Assembly (NCBI GenBank): GCA_035403465.1
Contig: DAONFG010000008.1
Location: 1 to 64,000, forward strand
DNA length: 64,000 nt
DNA from: JAAYBQ01 sp035403465
Lineage (GTDB): Bacteria; Spirochaetota; UBA4802; UBA5550
Reading direction: 5' to 3'
Part shown: piece after piece, positions 17,365-26,471 of the stretch
How the letters are laid out: the number at the start of each line of letters is the position of its first letter
How positions within the stretch are numbered: position 1 is the first letter of the stretch
Notes under the pieces: model-generated
What the model was told of the DNA's origin: nothing
Databases searched by the model: none
What the model saw: only the letters and a program-made list of their open reading frames with translations
Translations under genes and position numbers: made by a program

Positions 17365-18096
17365 TCAGTTAAAATTCCTGTCATCGCGGAGCCCCTTCTC
17401 TGCAATCATGAGGTCCTCCGGCGTGTCAACCTCGTACCAGCCGAAACCGGAAAGATCACATATGAGAGGCGCGTTCTCCCCTTTCCCTGCCAGCACCTGG
17501 AGTATATTCTCCACTACCGCTTTTTCGCCGAACTGCCTGATAGTCTCATCAACAGCCCCCCTGTAAATGGACTCCATTGATTTATCCACATAAGTCATTC
17601 CTATATACCCGCAGTCAAACAGATCAAGCTGCTTGCTGATTTTTTCAATACCTTGTGTTCCCGCGACAAGCTTGACCTTCATATCGTCCGCACCGAGCTT
17701 CCTGTCAAAATCACACATCGCGCGTATACCTGAAAAACTCTCCTTCATCTTCCCGAACATTACCCCGGGATAAATATGGTCCACGTTGGTCATGAGGAAC
17801 GATTCGCCGCTGAATTCCCCGAGCGCCGTGAGCAGTGTGAAGATGTTCCCTTTCAGGTACTCTTTGTTTTCAATCACCCTCACGTTTTTATAGCGCCTGG
17901 TCAGGATGTGTTCCTTCAGGTCTTCGTAGCAGAACCCGCCTACTACTATTATCTCGTCAAAAAAACCGGGTTCAAAAAATTCCAGAAGATAATCTATAAG
18001 GCGTTTATCCCTCACGGGCACCATCCCCTTGGTCCTTGCCTTTGTTAATTCCCCGAGCCTGCTCCCGGTCCCTGCTGCCAGTACAATTGCTTTCAT
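17365..18096 (-). CDS. MobA-like nucleotidyltransferase (inositol-phosphate or phosphocholine cytidylyltransferase-like)
   Basis: In this 243-aa protein the N-terminal LAAGTGSRL and K-x-MVPV motifs define an NTP:sugar/alcohol-phosphate nucleotidyltransferase. The metal Asp lies in NVDHIYP. The phrase CDFDRKLGADDMKVKL followed by FDCGYIG is reminiscent of inositol-1-phosphate cytidylyltransferases and LicC-type enzymes, which activate head groups for phospholipid or glycan synthesis. Its ATG overlaps the stop of the HAD gene by 4 nt (ATGA), so the two proteins probably work together. The substrate is inference only. Confidence 0.75.
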   Translation of the reverse strand: MKAIVLAAGTGSRLGELTKARTKGMVPVRDKRLIDYLLEFFEPGFFDEIIVVGGFCYEDLKEHILTRRYKNVRVIENKEYLKGNIFTLLTALGEFSGESFLMTNVDHIYPGVMFGKMKESFSGIRAMCDFDRKLGADDMKVKLVAGTQGIEKISKQLDLFDCGYIGMTYVDKSMESIYRGAVDETIRQFGEKAVVENILQVLAGKGENAPLICDLSGFGWYEVDTPEDLMIAEKGLRDDRNFN

Positions 18097-18725
18097 AAAT
18101 ATAATAGTTCCTTTATAGAGTTGATTGTTACAATGTCTTCCCGAATTTTGCGGAAATCTTCAGGCCTGAATGTGCCGCATATCCCCACGAAACTGATGCC
18201 GTAATCGTATGCCTTTTCAGCATCTTTTAACGAATCTCCCACGAATGTAAGGTCAGCCTTTGAAAGTGAGTATTTATGCCGCACATAATCAAAATGCGCA
18301 GGCCCCTTTTCGAATCCAGGCCTGAATCCCAACACTATGTCGAACTCAAGGCCGCCGGTGGCCACGAACCTGTCGATCAGCTCCTGGAAATTGTTCGAGG
18401 CGATACCGGCAAAGTGTCCAGTCCGCCTTAAAGTATTGATGGTCTCCTTAACCTCGTCTGTAAAATGGGATTTAAAGAATCCTTCAATCTTGGTATCTTC
18501 AAACAGCTTTGCCTTTTCCGGGTTTGCCGGGTCTCCGGGGAATATTATTTCAAGCTGTTTGAAAAAAGGATTACCGGAGGTCTCAAGGTACCTCTGCCTT
18601 GCATATTCAAAGGAAATCTCCGGGTGGTATTGATGCATGACCCTGCCGGCAATATCGGCAAATCCGGGCATTGTGTCAACCAGTGTGCCGTCAAAATCGA
18701 AGAGATAAGCTTTTGTTTTTGCCAT
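18093..18725 (-). CDS. HAD-superfamily hydrolase
   Basis: This 210-aa protein has FDFDGTLVDT as motif I with the Asp nucleophile, IASNN as motif II, a Lys in FEKGP and FVGDSLKDAEKA as motif IV, with a small helical cap. It is a cytoplasmic small-molecule phosphatase of the Gph/PgmB type. It is the first gene of the minus-strand run HAD - nucleotidyltransferase - def - fmt - HNH and is translationally coupled to the nucleotidyltransferase. It may remove or proofread the sugar/polyol phosphate handled by the next enzyme. Confidence 0.82.
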   Translation of the reverse strand: MAKTKAYLFDFDGTLVDTMPGFADIAGRVMHQYHPEISFEYARQRYLETSGNPFFKQLEIIFPGDPANPEKAKLFEDTKIEGFFKSHFTDEVKETINTLRRTGHFAGIASNNFQELIDRFVATGGLEFDIVLGFRPGFEKGPAHFDYVRHKYSLSKADLTFVGDSLKDAEKAYDYGISFVGICGTFRPEDFRKIREDIVTINSIKELLYL

Positions 18726-18883
18726 TATATCATTCCGGAAGCGGGTATCAGTTTATGCCGGAAAAATTCCGTTCTTTTCACGATTCAGCACAGACCCGCT
18801 GATGTTATTTGAGTCTGCATGATCTATCTTAAACAGGCAATTATATGCGTCAAGAAGAAACTGTCCCGATTCTCATTCCGTCC

Positions 18884-18911
18884 CTTTGCCCCTGGAGGGG
18901 CAAAGCTTTTT
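18884..18911 (+). terminator. Terminator-like hairpin in a divergent intergenic region
   Basis: A perfect 9-bp stem (18884-18892 with 18897-18905), a TGGA loop and a CTTTTT run follow in the plus direction. No plus-strand gene precedes it within several kb, so it would stop stray or antisense transcription before the promoter at 18923 or end an unseen small RNA. Confidence 0.55.
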
Positions 18912-18922
18912 AAAAAAATTAC

Positions 18923-18951
18923 TTGTTCTGATCAGCGTTAACGTATATAAT
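18923..18951 (+). promoter_or_regulatory. Candidate promoter of the P83/100 gene
   Basis: TTGTTC (18923-18928), a 17-nt spacer and a perfect TATAAT (18946-18951) lie about 39 nt before the ATG, which has an AAGGAG site. Confidence 0.6.
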
Positions 18952-18989
18952 TTAATTATTCAGTAAAATTATTATCCAAGGAGCCTCAA

Positions 18990-20714
18990 ATGCTGCGCAA
19001 AATAATAGTTTCCATGCTGTTTGTGACTTTCTTTTCAATTACCCTATCCGCACTTGAGGTGGATGTTGATGAAATTTCAAGTTCAAAAAAAATCGACTTC
19101 ATCAACTATGAAGGCAGGGGCGGAAAATTTGAGACCGTTGACCAGATACTGTCAATCGGGTACCAGCTGGCTTACATGGCATCCAGGGGAAGTTACAACG
19201 AAAGGTTCAGGTACCACATGAAGTATTCAGTTGTAAGGGTAGACGGTGCCGGCGACAAGTCAAAGTACTCTGCGGATATCCTGTTTATCGATAAAGATGC
19301 GCGCGTTGACCACATCAAAAATGTACGCCGCATCATTTCATCATACCTTGAACAGCTCTACAACTACACTCCCGAACAGGCGCGCGCACTTGCACTGTAT
19401 GTTACATACTACAACGCGATCCACAGGGGGGATATGGGCTACTTTGAGTCCAGGTACAGGGAGAAAGTCCTGGATTATATAACAGAAAAAAATGCGGGTA
19501 TAGCAATACGGTACGACCAGTGGCCCGGGAAAACAGCACTTGTAATTCCGCTGACAACTGAATCAAAAAGAGGAAAGATCGGCACAATAGACCCGTTTGA
19601 AATTTCCGATGAGAAGGTCAAGAAGGAAATTAAAAAGGAGAAAGACACCGTTGATGACCGCAGGGAACTTGTAAAGATCAAAGAGGACGAAATAGGGAAA
19701 CGCAAAGAGGACCTTGATAAGGATAAAAAGAAAACTGAGGACAGGAAGAAAGAGACCGAAAAGAAACGCACTGATGTTGAAAAGAAGAAAGAAGAAGTCC
19801 TCAAAGAAAAAGAAAAAATAGCAAAAGAGAAAGAGGACGTAAAGAAGATAACAAATCCTGAAGAGCGCAAAAAGAAAGAGGATGAGATAAAGAAGAAAGA
19901 GGATATAGTTAAAGAGAAAGAGACAACCACGAAAAAAGAGGATAAGAAGGTAAAGCAAGAGGAAGACAGGGTAAAGAAAGATGAAACAGAGATTAAAAAA
20001 ACCGAAGACGACCTGAAAAAGAAAGAGGAAGATACAAAAAAAGATAAAGAGGAACTTACCGGCCAGAAGGATGGAAAAGTAACTGATACAAAAAAAGATA
20101 AAACAGCAACTGATGAGATTACAAAGAAAGAAGATGAGCTGAAGAAGAAAGAGAAAGAGCTTGATAAGCGCGAAGACAAGCTTCGCGACAAGCAGACAGA
20201 CCAGAACGTCTTTGGCCTGAAGATATACTACCTTGAAATCAAGGAATACCTTGACGGCGGGCATTATAACAACAATCTCTACATGATTAATGCGACAACA
20301 AAAAAGATCGACTTCAAATCGCCGGTTACGAACATCTGCGGCAGAAGGTATGACATTTATTCAGGCGGAATCGCCGTAATCACACACCAGGGCAGCCATA
20401 CTTCAGGCCACAGGCTGACGCTTATTGACAGGGAAAAACTGACACTGCTGAAAACAGGAACCGACAATGTTTTCTGGAGAAGCTTCATAGAGGTCAGGGA
20501 CGGGTTTATCTTTGTAATAGTTAAAGATGGTGAGGATTACTACCTGGGCAAGTTTGACGCTGACCTGAAACTTGTGGCAAAATCAAAAGATAAAATCCAC
20601 CAGAATTCGTTTATCACATTCTACGAAGAGAGCATATTTATAAACAGGGAGGACATGACAATCATAGTCCTTAAAAAAAGCGACCTGTCCCTGGAGGGTG
20701 TTATCAAGCCCTGA
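18990..20714 (+). CDS. P83/100-family exported protein
   Basis: This 574-aa protein has a signal peptide (cleaved near ITLSA, residue 21). Residues 22-200 match the P83/100 family, known from Borrelia and Treponema as periplasmic/membrane-associated antigens (VDVDEISS ... FINYEGRGGKFET). Residues 205-405 are an extreme Lys/Glu heptad-rich region of KKKEDE-type repeats, predicted to be a long coiled coil. Residues 405-574 form a beta-rich, propeller-like end with HRLTLIDREKL and EDMTIIVLKK. The biochemical role of the family is not established. The family is a good taxonomic marker for spirochaetes. The stop codon abuts the stop of the OmpA gene. Confidence 0.85.
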   Translation: MLRKIIVSMLFVTFFSITLSALEVDVDEISSSKKIDFINYEGRGGKFETVDQILSIGYQLAYMASRGSYNERFRYHMKYSVVRVDGAGDKSKYSADILFIDKDARVDHIKNVRRIISSYLEQLYNYTPEQARALALYVTYYNAIHRGDMGYFESRYREKVLDYITEKNAGIAIRYDQWPGKTALVIPLTTESKRGKIGTIDPFEISDEKVKKEIKKEKDTVDDRRELVKIKEDEIGKRKEDLDKDKKKTEDRKKETEKKRTDVEKKKEEVLKEKEKIAKEKEDVKKITNPEERKKKEDEIKKKEDIVKEKETTTKKEDKKVKQEEDRVKKDETEIKKTEDDLKKKEEDTKKDKEELTGQKDGKVTDTKKDKTATDEITKKEDELKKKEKELDKREDKLRDKQTDQNVFGLKIYYLEIKEYLDGGHYNNNLYMINATTKKIDFKSPVTNICGRRYDIYSGGIAVITHQGSHTSGHRLTLIDREKLTLLKTGTDNVFWRSFIEVRDGFIFVIVKDGEDYYLGKFDADLKLVAKSKDKIHQNSFITFYEESIFINREDMTIIVLKKSDLSLEGVIKP

Positions 20715-21899
20715 TCAGTTGAGCTTGATAATAATTTCCACCCTGCGGTTCTTCTGCCTCCCCTCTGCAGTTTTGTTATCGGCCAGGGGAACATCCTGGC
20801 CGAGCCCCCTGTAGGAAATCTTGTCGTGGCCCACGGCACCCTTCAGGAACTCTGAGACAGTCCGCGCCCTTTTCTCTGAAAGTGAATAATTATAGTCCCT
20901 TTTGCCGACGTTGTCCGTGTGGCCCTCAACAATGATCTCCCTGTCGGGATACTTCTCTTTTATTATCCCTGATATTTTAACAAGTTTATCTTCGGTATCA
21001 GACCTGAGCGTGTACTTATCAAAATCAAAAAGCACATCGTCCATCCTGACAACAATTCCCCGTTCATCGGTATCTACCTGAGTGCCCTCGGGAAGCACCT
21101 TCCTGATTTCCTCTTTATCTCTACTCCTGTCTTCGGCGGTATAATTTTTATATGACTTATTTGTGGTCTTTATGTCCATGGAGAACTCCACCAGTGTCTG
21201 GCTCCTGTCCAGGCCGGCAAAGAGAAATGCTATGTAATACAGGTCCCGCATGTCACCCGGCTTGTTATGCGTCAGGTCCCAGTAAAAGACACCGTCATTC
21301 CGGCCTGCTATGCGTACTGGAAAATCAGGCGGGTTTCCCCCTTTTGAAAGGTCAAGGTCGATCACGTATTGATAATTAATTACAGCTATGTCGGCCCCGT
21401 TCTCGTGAAGTGTTTTGACATAGGTATATTCGACCGGGAATGTAAGCTTGAACGGCTTTGAAAAGTCCTGCATCACAAGTTCGCCGTCCACTGTCCATTT
21501 ATCATTCTCTTTAACATCGCCCTCCGGGAACGCCGGGATGTGACGCAGGTTGGGCATATAATCAGTGCGCTTTACAATGAAGCGTCCGGAGGGGAGGATG
21601 TTGAAATCAACCGCGAACTTCTCCTTGAGCTTGAACACGCTTTCACCTGAATCGCGCAGAAAAACCGTGAATATGCCGTCAACCCTGTACTGTCCCGTTG
21701 ACAGATCAACACAGGTGAGGTCAATGATATTCCTCTCCTCGTAAATTTTCTGAACCTTCCTGTTAACCGCGTACTTTACAGCCGCTGTCTTGACCATTTC
21801 TATGCGTTCGCCTTTTTCAAGGTCCCATGTTAATTTCGCGGCACTCAGGGGTAAAGATAAGATGGCAAAGAGGGTCAGAACAGGAAGTAACTTTTTCAT
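20715..21899 (-). CDS. OmpA-family outer-membrane/peptidoglycan-anchoring protein
   Basis: This 394-aa protein has a signal peptide (LPLSAAK). The 250-residue N-terminal part is beta-rich and periplasmic or surface-located. The C-terminal OmpA domain (about residues 285-394) has FDFDKYTLRSD, the VEGHTDNVG signature and the SEKRARTV peptidoglycan-binding Arg. It should tie the outer membrane to the cell wall. GGAGACTGCTG precedes the ATG. It is convergent with, and has no gap from, the P83/100 gene. Confidence 0.87.
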   Translation of the reverse strand: MKKLLPVLTLFAILSLPLSAAKLTWDLEKGERIEMVKTAAVKYAVNRKVQKIYEERNIIDLTCVDLSTGQYRVDGIFTVFLRDSGESVFKLKEKFAVDFNILPSGRFIVKRTDYMPNLRHIPAFPEGDVKENDKWTVDGELVMQDFSKPFKLTFPVEYTYVKTLHENGADIAVINYQYVIDLDLSKGGNPPDFPVRIAGRNDGVFYWDLTHNKPGDMRDLYYIAFLFAGLDRSQTLVEFSMDIKTTNKSYKNYTAEDRSRDKEEIRKVLPEGTQVDTDERGIVVRMDDVLFDFDKYTLRSDTEDKLVKISGIIKEKYPDREIIVEGHTDNVGKRDYNYSLSEKRARTVSEFLKGAVGHDKISYRGLGQDVPLADNKTAEGRQKNRRVEIIIKLN

Positions 21900-21963
21900 C
21901 AGCAGTCTCCGGACGGAATATATCTTCCAGTGTTATCGGAGGATCAGGCAACGCAGATTAGAA

Positions 21964-22515
21964 TTATTTGAGGAGTTTTTTCCTGTTAAGGAACTCCTCG
22001 ACGAGATAATAAACAATCACCCCGCATGCTACGGACACATTGAGTGACTGCTTCAGGCCGTACATGGGGATATCCACCGCAATGTCGCACATCGACACAG
22101 CCTCATTGCTCAGGCCCTCGACCTCGTTGCCCAGCATAACACACACCGGGAAGCTGTAGTCCGCTTCGGTGTATTTTACACTTGAATCCGTGTGTTCAAG
22201 GGCGACAAGCTGTACGCCCTTCTCTTTGAGCCCTGACAGTACGGCAATACTGTCCTCCGAGTGTTCCCACGGGACACTATCCACGCTCCCGAGCGCAGTC
22301 TTGTCAATCTCCTTACGCGGAGGGTACCCGGTGTAGCCGCACAGCCATAGTTTTTCGGCCAGAACACCGTCAGCAGTCCTGAAAATTGAACCGACATTAT
22401 ACAGGCTCCGTATATTCTCTGCAAAAATACTAACTGGAAACCTCTCACGCCCGGTGAGCTCTTCAAGTGCCGGCCTCGCGGCCTTAACCTCTTCGTGTAC
22501 AAGTTTTCTCGGCAT
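21964..22515 (-). CDS. TrmH/SpoU-family RNA 2'-O-methyltransferase
   Basis: This 183-aa SPOUT-class enzyme uses SAM to methylate a ribose in tRNA or rRNA. The motifs are ENIRSLYNVGSIFRTAD (motif 1), VMLGNEVEGLS (motif 2) and IPMYGLKQSLNVSVACG (motif 3), which together form the trefoil knot. Start ATG 22515 is chosen because CAGGATGG lies upstream; the 39 extra codons above it encode a hydrophobic stretch absent from the family. Short SpoU proteins without an N-terminal RNA-binding domain often modify tRNA, but the target is not assignable. Confidence 0.88.
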   Translation of the reverse strand: MPRKLVHEEVKAARPALEELTGRERFPVSIFAENIRSLYNVGSIFRTADGVLAEKLWLCGYTGYPPRKEIDKTALGSVDSVPWEHSEDSIAVLSGLKEKGVQLVALEHTDSSVKYTEADYSFPVCVMLGNEVEGLSNEAVSMCDIAVDIPMYGLKQSLNVSVACGVIVYYLVEEFLNRKKLLK

Positions 22516-22816
22516 AAATATCCATCCTGAATTAATCAAAAAAATCAATTGACTAAATGCGCACAGGAAACATATCACTTTTATCCTGTGATAAATCCTG
22601 AACCCGGCCTGCTTTAACGTTGCCGGCGTCAAAGTATATGGTTATTATTAAGCTGTAAATGACAAAAAATGCCTCTCGGGAAACCGGGTTTCGCAACAGG
22701 CCTGACAATGAGCAGCACCCGTGCAGTACAGCTCCGCTGAACGCGAATCACCATAATTCATATTATCAGGTGTTCATGCGCGGAGATTTAATGAGATTTT
22801 ACCTGGTGATTGAGTG

Positions 22817-24631
22817 ATGCTGAAAAAACTGAGAGAAAGGCTCAACGGCGATTATATAACAGAGCCAAGGCACGACATAGTTATCTACGATATACTGGTA
22901 AGGGACGGGTTTATACCTGTAACCCTGGTAATGTCACTTACCCTTTCATGCGCAATTATAATAATAAGGTCACTGAGCGGTCTAAGCCCGCTTGCTCTTT
23001 CCAACCTGGTGTACATTACATTTTATACACTGCTCTTTATCCTTTACAGGGTTTTCCCGAAGCAGAGATTTTTCAGATCAGTCATATTCATGTCATTGAT
23101 TATTACCATGATACACAGCATTACCGGTACGGATCCCGGGTTCGGTGAATTCATTCTTGTGCTCATATTCCCCGTAATAACATACAACCTTGCAGGTAAA
23201 ACAACCGGTACCGTATGGAATATTGTTTTTGCGACATGTTTCATCACTATCATCTCACTATCGGGCACAGGCCGGATCAATTCGGCATACCCTGTAATCA
23301 GCCTGGTCATGGCATTTCTCCTTTTCCTCTGCCTGACAATTTTTTCGTATTATGCTGAAATACGGCACTCCAGCATCGAACGTCTTCTGCTCAAGCAGCT
23401 GTATTATGACAGCATAAGCGGTCTCCCCAACAGGAAGATGCTCATGGAGGATATGCAGATGATGATATATCCCGTTGTTTTTATACTCAGGATAGACAAC
23501 TTCCACGATATTCACACATTTTTCGGGTACACTCTTGGAGATAACCTGATGAAGTTCATAGGGGGAAGGATATCGCTTTTTGAAGAGACTCACAGCATAA
23601 AGTCCTACAACCTCTCGGGGGGTGAATTCGCACTGCTCCTTGATATGGACAACACTGATCCGCAGCTGAATCACAAACTCAGTTCAACCGCGCAGGAGGT
23701 CCTGCGTCATATAACAAACGAGGAATTTATACATGAGAGCAACCGCATACCGCTTAACGCGTACATAGGTATCGCGCGATACACAGACGAAACCGAACAC
23801 CTTATTTCAAGGGCAGACATGGCACTGCACCATGCCATTGACATGAAACTGCCTTTTCACATATACACAGACCATGACAACGACAGGATTAAATATATAC
23901 TGAACATTACTACGCTCTCCGAGCTTAACAGCGCGATAACCGCGGACAGGATAGTCCCCTACTTCCAGCCCATACTCAACAACCATACGGGTATTATCGA
24001 AAAACACGAAGCATTGCTCCGCGTAATCAGTCCCGACAATATACCGCAGGCGCCGGGAAAGTTTCTCAATGCGGCAAAAAAAACAAGGGTATATAACGAA
24101 ATTACAAAAATCATGATCCGGAAGGTCTTTGCCTTCATGGAGAACGATACCCGGGATTTTTCCATAAATATCACCGCATCAGATATCCATGCCCCTGAAT
24201 TTCCCGGTTTTCTTGAAATCATGATGGAACAGCACCCGGCTAACCGCGGCAGGGTAATACTCGAGATAGTTGAATCTGAAGGCTTTGACAGCTACCAGAC
24301 AGTTGGCGACTTTATCCGGTCTGCACGCGAAAAGGGTTACAGGTTCGCAATTGATGATTTCGGTTCGGGTTTTTCAAACTTTTCACACCTCAGCAAACTC
24401 AACATTGACTACATCAAATTTGACGGATCGCTGATACGCCGTATCGACACCGACAACACCAAAATGGTCATAGTAAGGAACGTCGCAGAACTCTGCAGGG
24501 AACTGGGGATATTGACAATCGCGGAATTTGTTGAGACCGAGGAGGTCTTCAACAGGGTAAAAGAGTTCGGCATAGATTATTCCCAGGGATTCTACATCGG
24601 TCTTCCCGGGCCGCTGACACACGGAGTTTAA
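22817..24631 (+). CDS. Membrane GGDEF-EAL protein, probable c-di-GMP phosphodiesterase
   Basis: In this 604-aa protein, residues 30-185 form several membrane segments, a likely sensor module. Residues 200-345 are a GGDEF fold whose active site reads SGGEF, so cyclase activity is unlikely; it may bind GTP as a regulator. Residues 365-600 are an EAL domain with EALLR, EIVES, IDDFGSG, KFDGS and AEFVETEE, i.e. the metal and general-base residues needed for hydrolysis. It should lower c-di-GMP, which a PilZ protein at 35799 could read. The frame could also begin at the adjacent GTG (22814). The amidohydrolase follows after 7 nt. Confidence 0.88.
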   Translation: MLKKLRERLNGDYITEPRHDIVIYDILVRDGFIPVTLVMSLTLSCAIIIIRSLSGLSPLALSNLVYITFYTLLFILYRVFPKQRFFRSVIFMSLIITMIHSITGTDPGFGEFILVLIFPVITYNLAGKTTGTVWNIVFATCFITIISLSGTGRINSAYPVISLVMAFLLFLCLTIFSYYAEIRHSSIERLLLKQLYYDSISGLPNRKMLMEDMQMMIYPVVFILRIDNFHDIHTFFGYTLGDNLMKFIGGRISLFEETHSIKSYNLSGGEFALLLDMDNTDPQLNHKLSSTAQEVLRHITNEEFIHESNRIPLNAYIGIARYTDETEHLISRADMALHHAIDMKLPFHIYTDHDNDRIKYILNITTLSELNSAITADRIVPYFQPILNNHTGIIEKHEALLRVISPDNIPQAPGKFLNAAKKTRVYNEITKIMIRKVFAFMENDTRDFSINITASDIHAPEFPGFLEIMMEQHPANRGRVILEIVESEGFDSYQTVGDFIRSAREKGYRFAIDDFGSGFSNFSHLSKLNIDYIKFDGSLIRRIDTDNTKMVIVRNVAELCRELGILTIAEFVETEEVFNRVKEFGIDYSQGFYIGLPGPLTHGV

Positions 24632-24638
24632 TGACGCG

Positions 24639-25439
24639 ATGAGCCGCAGGTTACCACTACTCCTTGTTATACCTCACGGGGGATGCGAAGTCCCTGATGA
24701 ACTTGCCGGGTATGAAAATATCAGCATGTCCGATATTTTTTTCGACTCAGACGCAGGCGCAAATGTAATTTTCAATTCAGCAGTCACAACCGAAATGCCA
24801 GTGAACACTTCGATTTCCAGGCTCTTCGTCGATCCGGACAGGGAATTTTCGCAGCTGCACCCGAAAACAGGCGACGGTGTAATAAAGATAAAAACTTCCA
24901 TGAACAGGGATGTGTTCAAAAAAAACTGCTACCCCGATGAAATTGCCATCTCTAATATACTGGACAGGTACTACTTTCCGTTCCACGAATCCGTCCGCAG
25001 TGCCGTAAACCGGAAAAAGACCAGGCTGATCATTGAGTGTCACACCCATGCAGCGGTAGGTCCGCTCAACTCCGGTGATCCGGGAATGCCCCGCCCGCTT
25101 GTAATAACAGGGTACACGCCGCGCCCGCTGCCCGGGATGAATAAAGCCGCCGCGCCTGAAATTGCAATAGAACTGGCCGCTATCATAGGCAGGCTGCTGA
25201 TGAAAGAGGGCGACACTGTAGCCGACAAGTTCAGGGCAGAGCGCCATGACAGCAGCGGTTGCCTGATGGAACTTTACGGTCCTGTTGTTCCAATGATCTA
25301 CCTTTCAGTCTCACGGGCGCTTTTTCTGAATGACCGGGATTTCAGCCTGGAGGACCTGACCATTGACCAGGGGAGGCTTCTGAGGCTGGGGAAAATCATC
25401 AGTTCGGGACTGGAAAAATTCTGCGCAAGGTTCATGTAA
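24639..25439 (+). CDS. N-formylglutamate amidohydrolase-family protein
   Basis: This 266-aa protein of the FGase/HutG-like zinc hydrolase family has LVIPHGG near the start, DSDAGAN, the SRLFVDPDRE loop, ECHTH with probable metal ligands, and a C-terminal ERHDSSG segment. The known reaction is hydrolysis of N-formyl-glutamate in histidine breakdown, but family members vary and no hut genes are nearby. It is separated by 7 nt from the EAL gene and is probably in one transcript with it. The functional link is unclear. Confidence 0.8.
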   Translation: MSRRLPLLLVIPHGGCEVPDELAGYENISMSDIFFDSDAGANVIFNSAVTTEMPVNTSISRLFVDPDREFSQLHPKTGDGVIKIKTSMNRDVFKKNCYPDEIAISNILDRYYFPFHESVRSAVNRKKTRLIIECHTHAAVGPLNSGDPGMPRPLVITGYTPRPLPGMNKAAAPEIAIELAAIIGRLLMKEGDTVADKFRAERHDSSGCLMELYGPVVPMIYLSVSRALFLNDRDFSLEDLTIDQGRLLRLGKIISSGLEKFCARFM

Positions 25440-25574
25440 AATTCAGGGAATGCCCTGCAAAGCATGTTATATCATCACAGGGAGAACAATGATCGACGTG
25501 GTGATTTGTTTGTACTATGCGATAGTATCATATGACAGCAACTGTTTACATAAAACGTTATTTACACAATACAG

Positions 25575-25602
25575 ATTGCCACGGCGCAAAGCGCCTCGCA
25601 AT
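25575..25602. repeat. Short interspersed palindrome (ATTGCCACGGCGC type)
   Basis: ATTGC-cac-GGCGC pairs with GCGCC-tc-GCAAT around an AAA loop. It lies between the convergent genes at 24639 and 25656. Similar 'GATTGCC..CGCAATGAC' palindromes are widely dispersed in bacterial genomes. A separate 17-bp palindrome, CACTTAAATTTTAAGTG, lies at 25624-25640. Confidence 0.6.
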
Positions 25603-25655
25603 GACCTTAACCTTTAAGTCAATCACTTAAATTTTAAGTGTGTGATATTTATGAC

Positions 25656-26099
25656 CTATAAAAAACTCACAGTATCCATGGTACGGGCAAGCTTCATAAA
25701 CGCGGCCTTAACCTGCGGGTCATGCAGCATCTTCTCGTACCCGACATCTCCTGACATCTCAAGGTTCCAGCGCTCCTCGAATTCCGACCACTTTGCATGA
25801 AACCTGTCCCAGTCATCCTTCAGCGAATCCGGAGGTGTGGAATCCCATCCGGCGCTCTCCGGGTATTTTTGTTTTAACAGTTTGCCGGTTTTGTCCAGTT
25901 CCAGGAGTCTTGTATTGAACCACTCTGCCGTCTCTGCAATATCCTCAGGAGATGATGCTGAACCGATCCTTGAAAGGAACTCCTCCTGCGCAGAAATTAT
26001 ATCGCTTATAAACTGTTCATAGTCAGGGTACGTTTTACTGCAGCCGGAAACAAGGAGCAGCAGAAGAACCGCTGCCGTCACACACTTTATATATTTCAT
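25656..26099 (-). CDS. Small lipoprotein of unknown function
   Basis: This 147-aa protein has a signal peptide with lipobox LVSGC (Cys at residue 20). The mature part is helical and acidic with repeated Trp residues (AEWF, SAGWD, DDWDRFHAKW), and no named domain. It is monocistronic and flanked by dispersed repeats on both sides. Confidence 0.68.
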   Translation of the reverse strand: MKYIKCVTAAVLLLLLVSGCSKTYPDYEQFISDIISAQEEFLSRIGSASSPEDIAETAEWFNTRLLELDKTGKLLKQKYPESAGWDSTPPDSLKDDWDRFHAKWSEFEERWNLEMSGDVGYEKMLHDPQVKAAFMKLARTMDTVSFL

Positions 26100-26210
26100 A
26101 TCCAGAATCCCCTTAAGACATCTCTTTATTTATCCTGAACCCTTCTTTTCTGCCACAGAGACACAGAGGGCACAGAGTTGATAATTTATATTGAATCCAT
26201 GAATCTTAAT

Positions 26211-26390
26211 CATACCCCCCTTTCCCCCGGAGGGGGCACGAAACCGACAGGATAATTTTTATTATGCAACTTACAAATTCAAGCAAATTATTGTCATTCA
26301 ACAAGATAGATGCCTTGTGTTATTTATTAAATTCTGCTTAAGCAAAAAATTCTTTCAGCACGTGCCCCCTTCGGGAGAAAGGGGGCGGCT
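26211..26390. repeat. GC-palindrome interspersed element, family E, copy 2
   Basis: The left end ACCCCCCTTTCCCCCGGAGG and the right end CACGTGCCCCCTTCGGGAGA to GGGGGC are near-inverse. The middle is unique and AT-rich. It sits in the 372-nt gap before trxB (26100-26471), which also holds a fragment of the common CCACAGAGACACAGAG repeat at about 26150-26178 and no gene. Confidence 0.75.
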
Positions 26391-26471
26391 GAATACAGGC
26401 ATCAATTAAAAGCATGCAGCTTTGAAAATAATGGCAATGTTCTGCCAACCGTCCCTCCGTGGCAATTTTTA

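Noticed and set aside
19475..20264. Minus-strand frames of 230-240 codons, Ser/Phe- or Leu/Phe-rich
   Set aside because: They are the complement of the Lys/Glu coiled-coil repeats of the P83/100 gene; composition is that of an antisense shadow and not a membrane protein.
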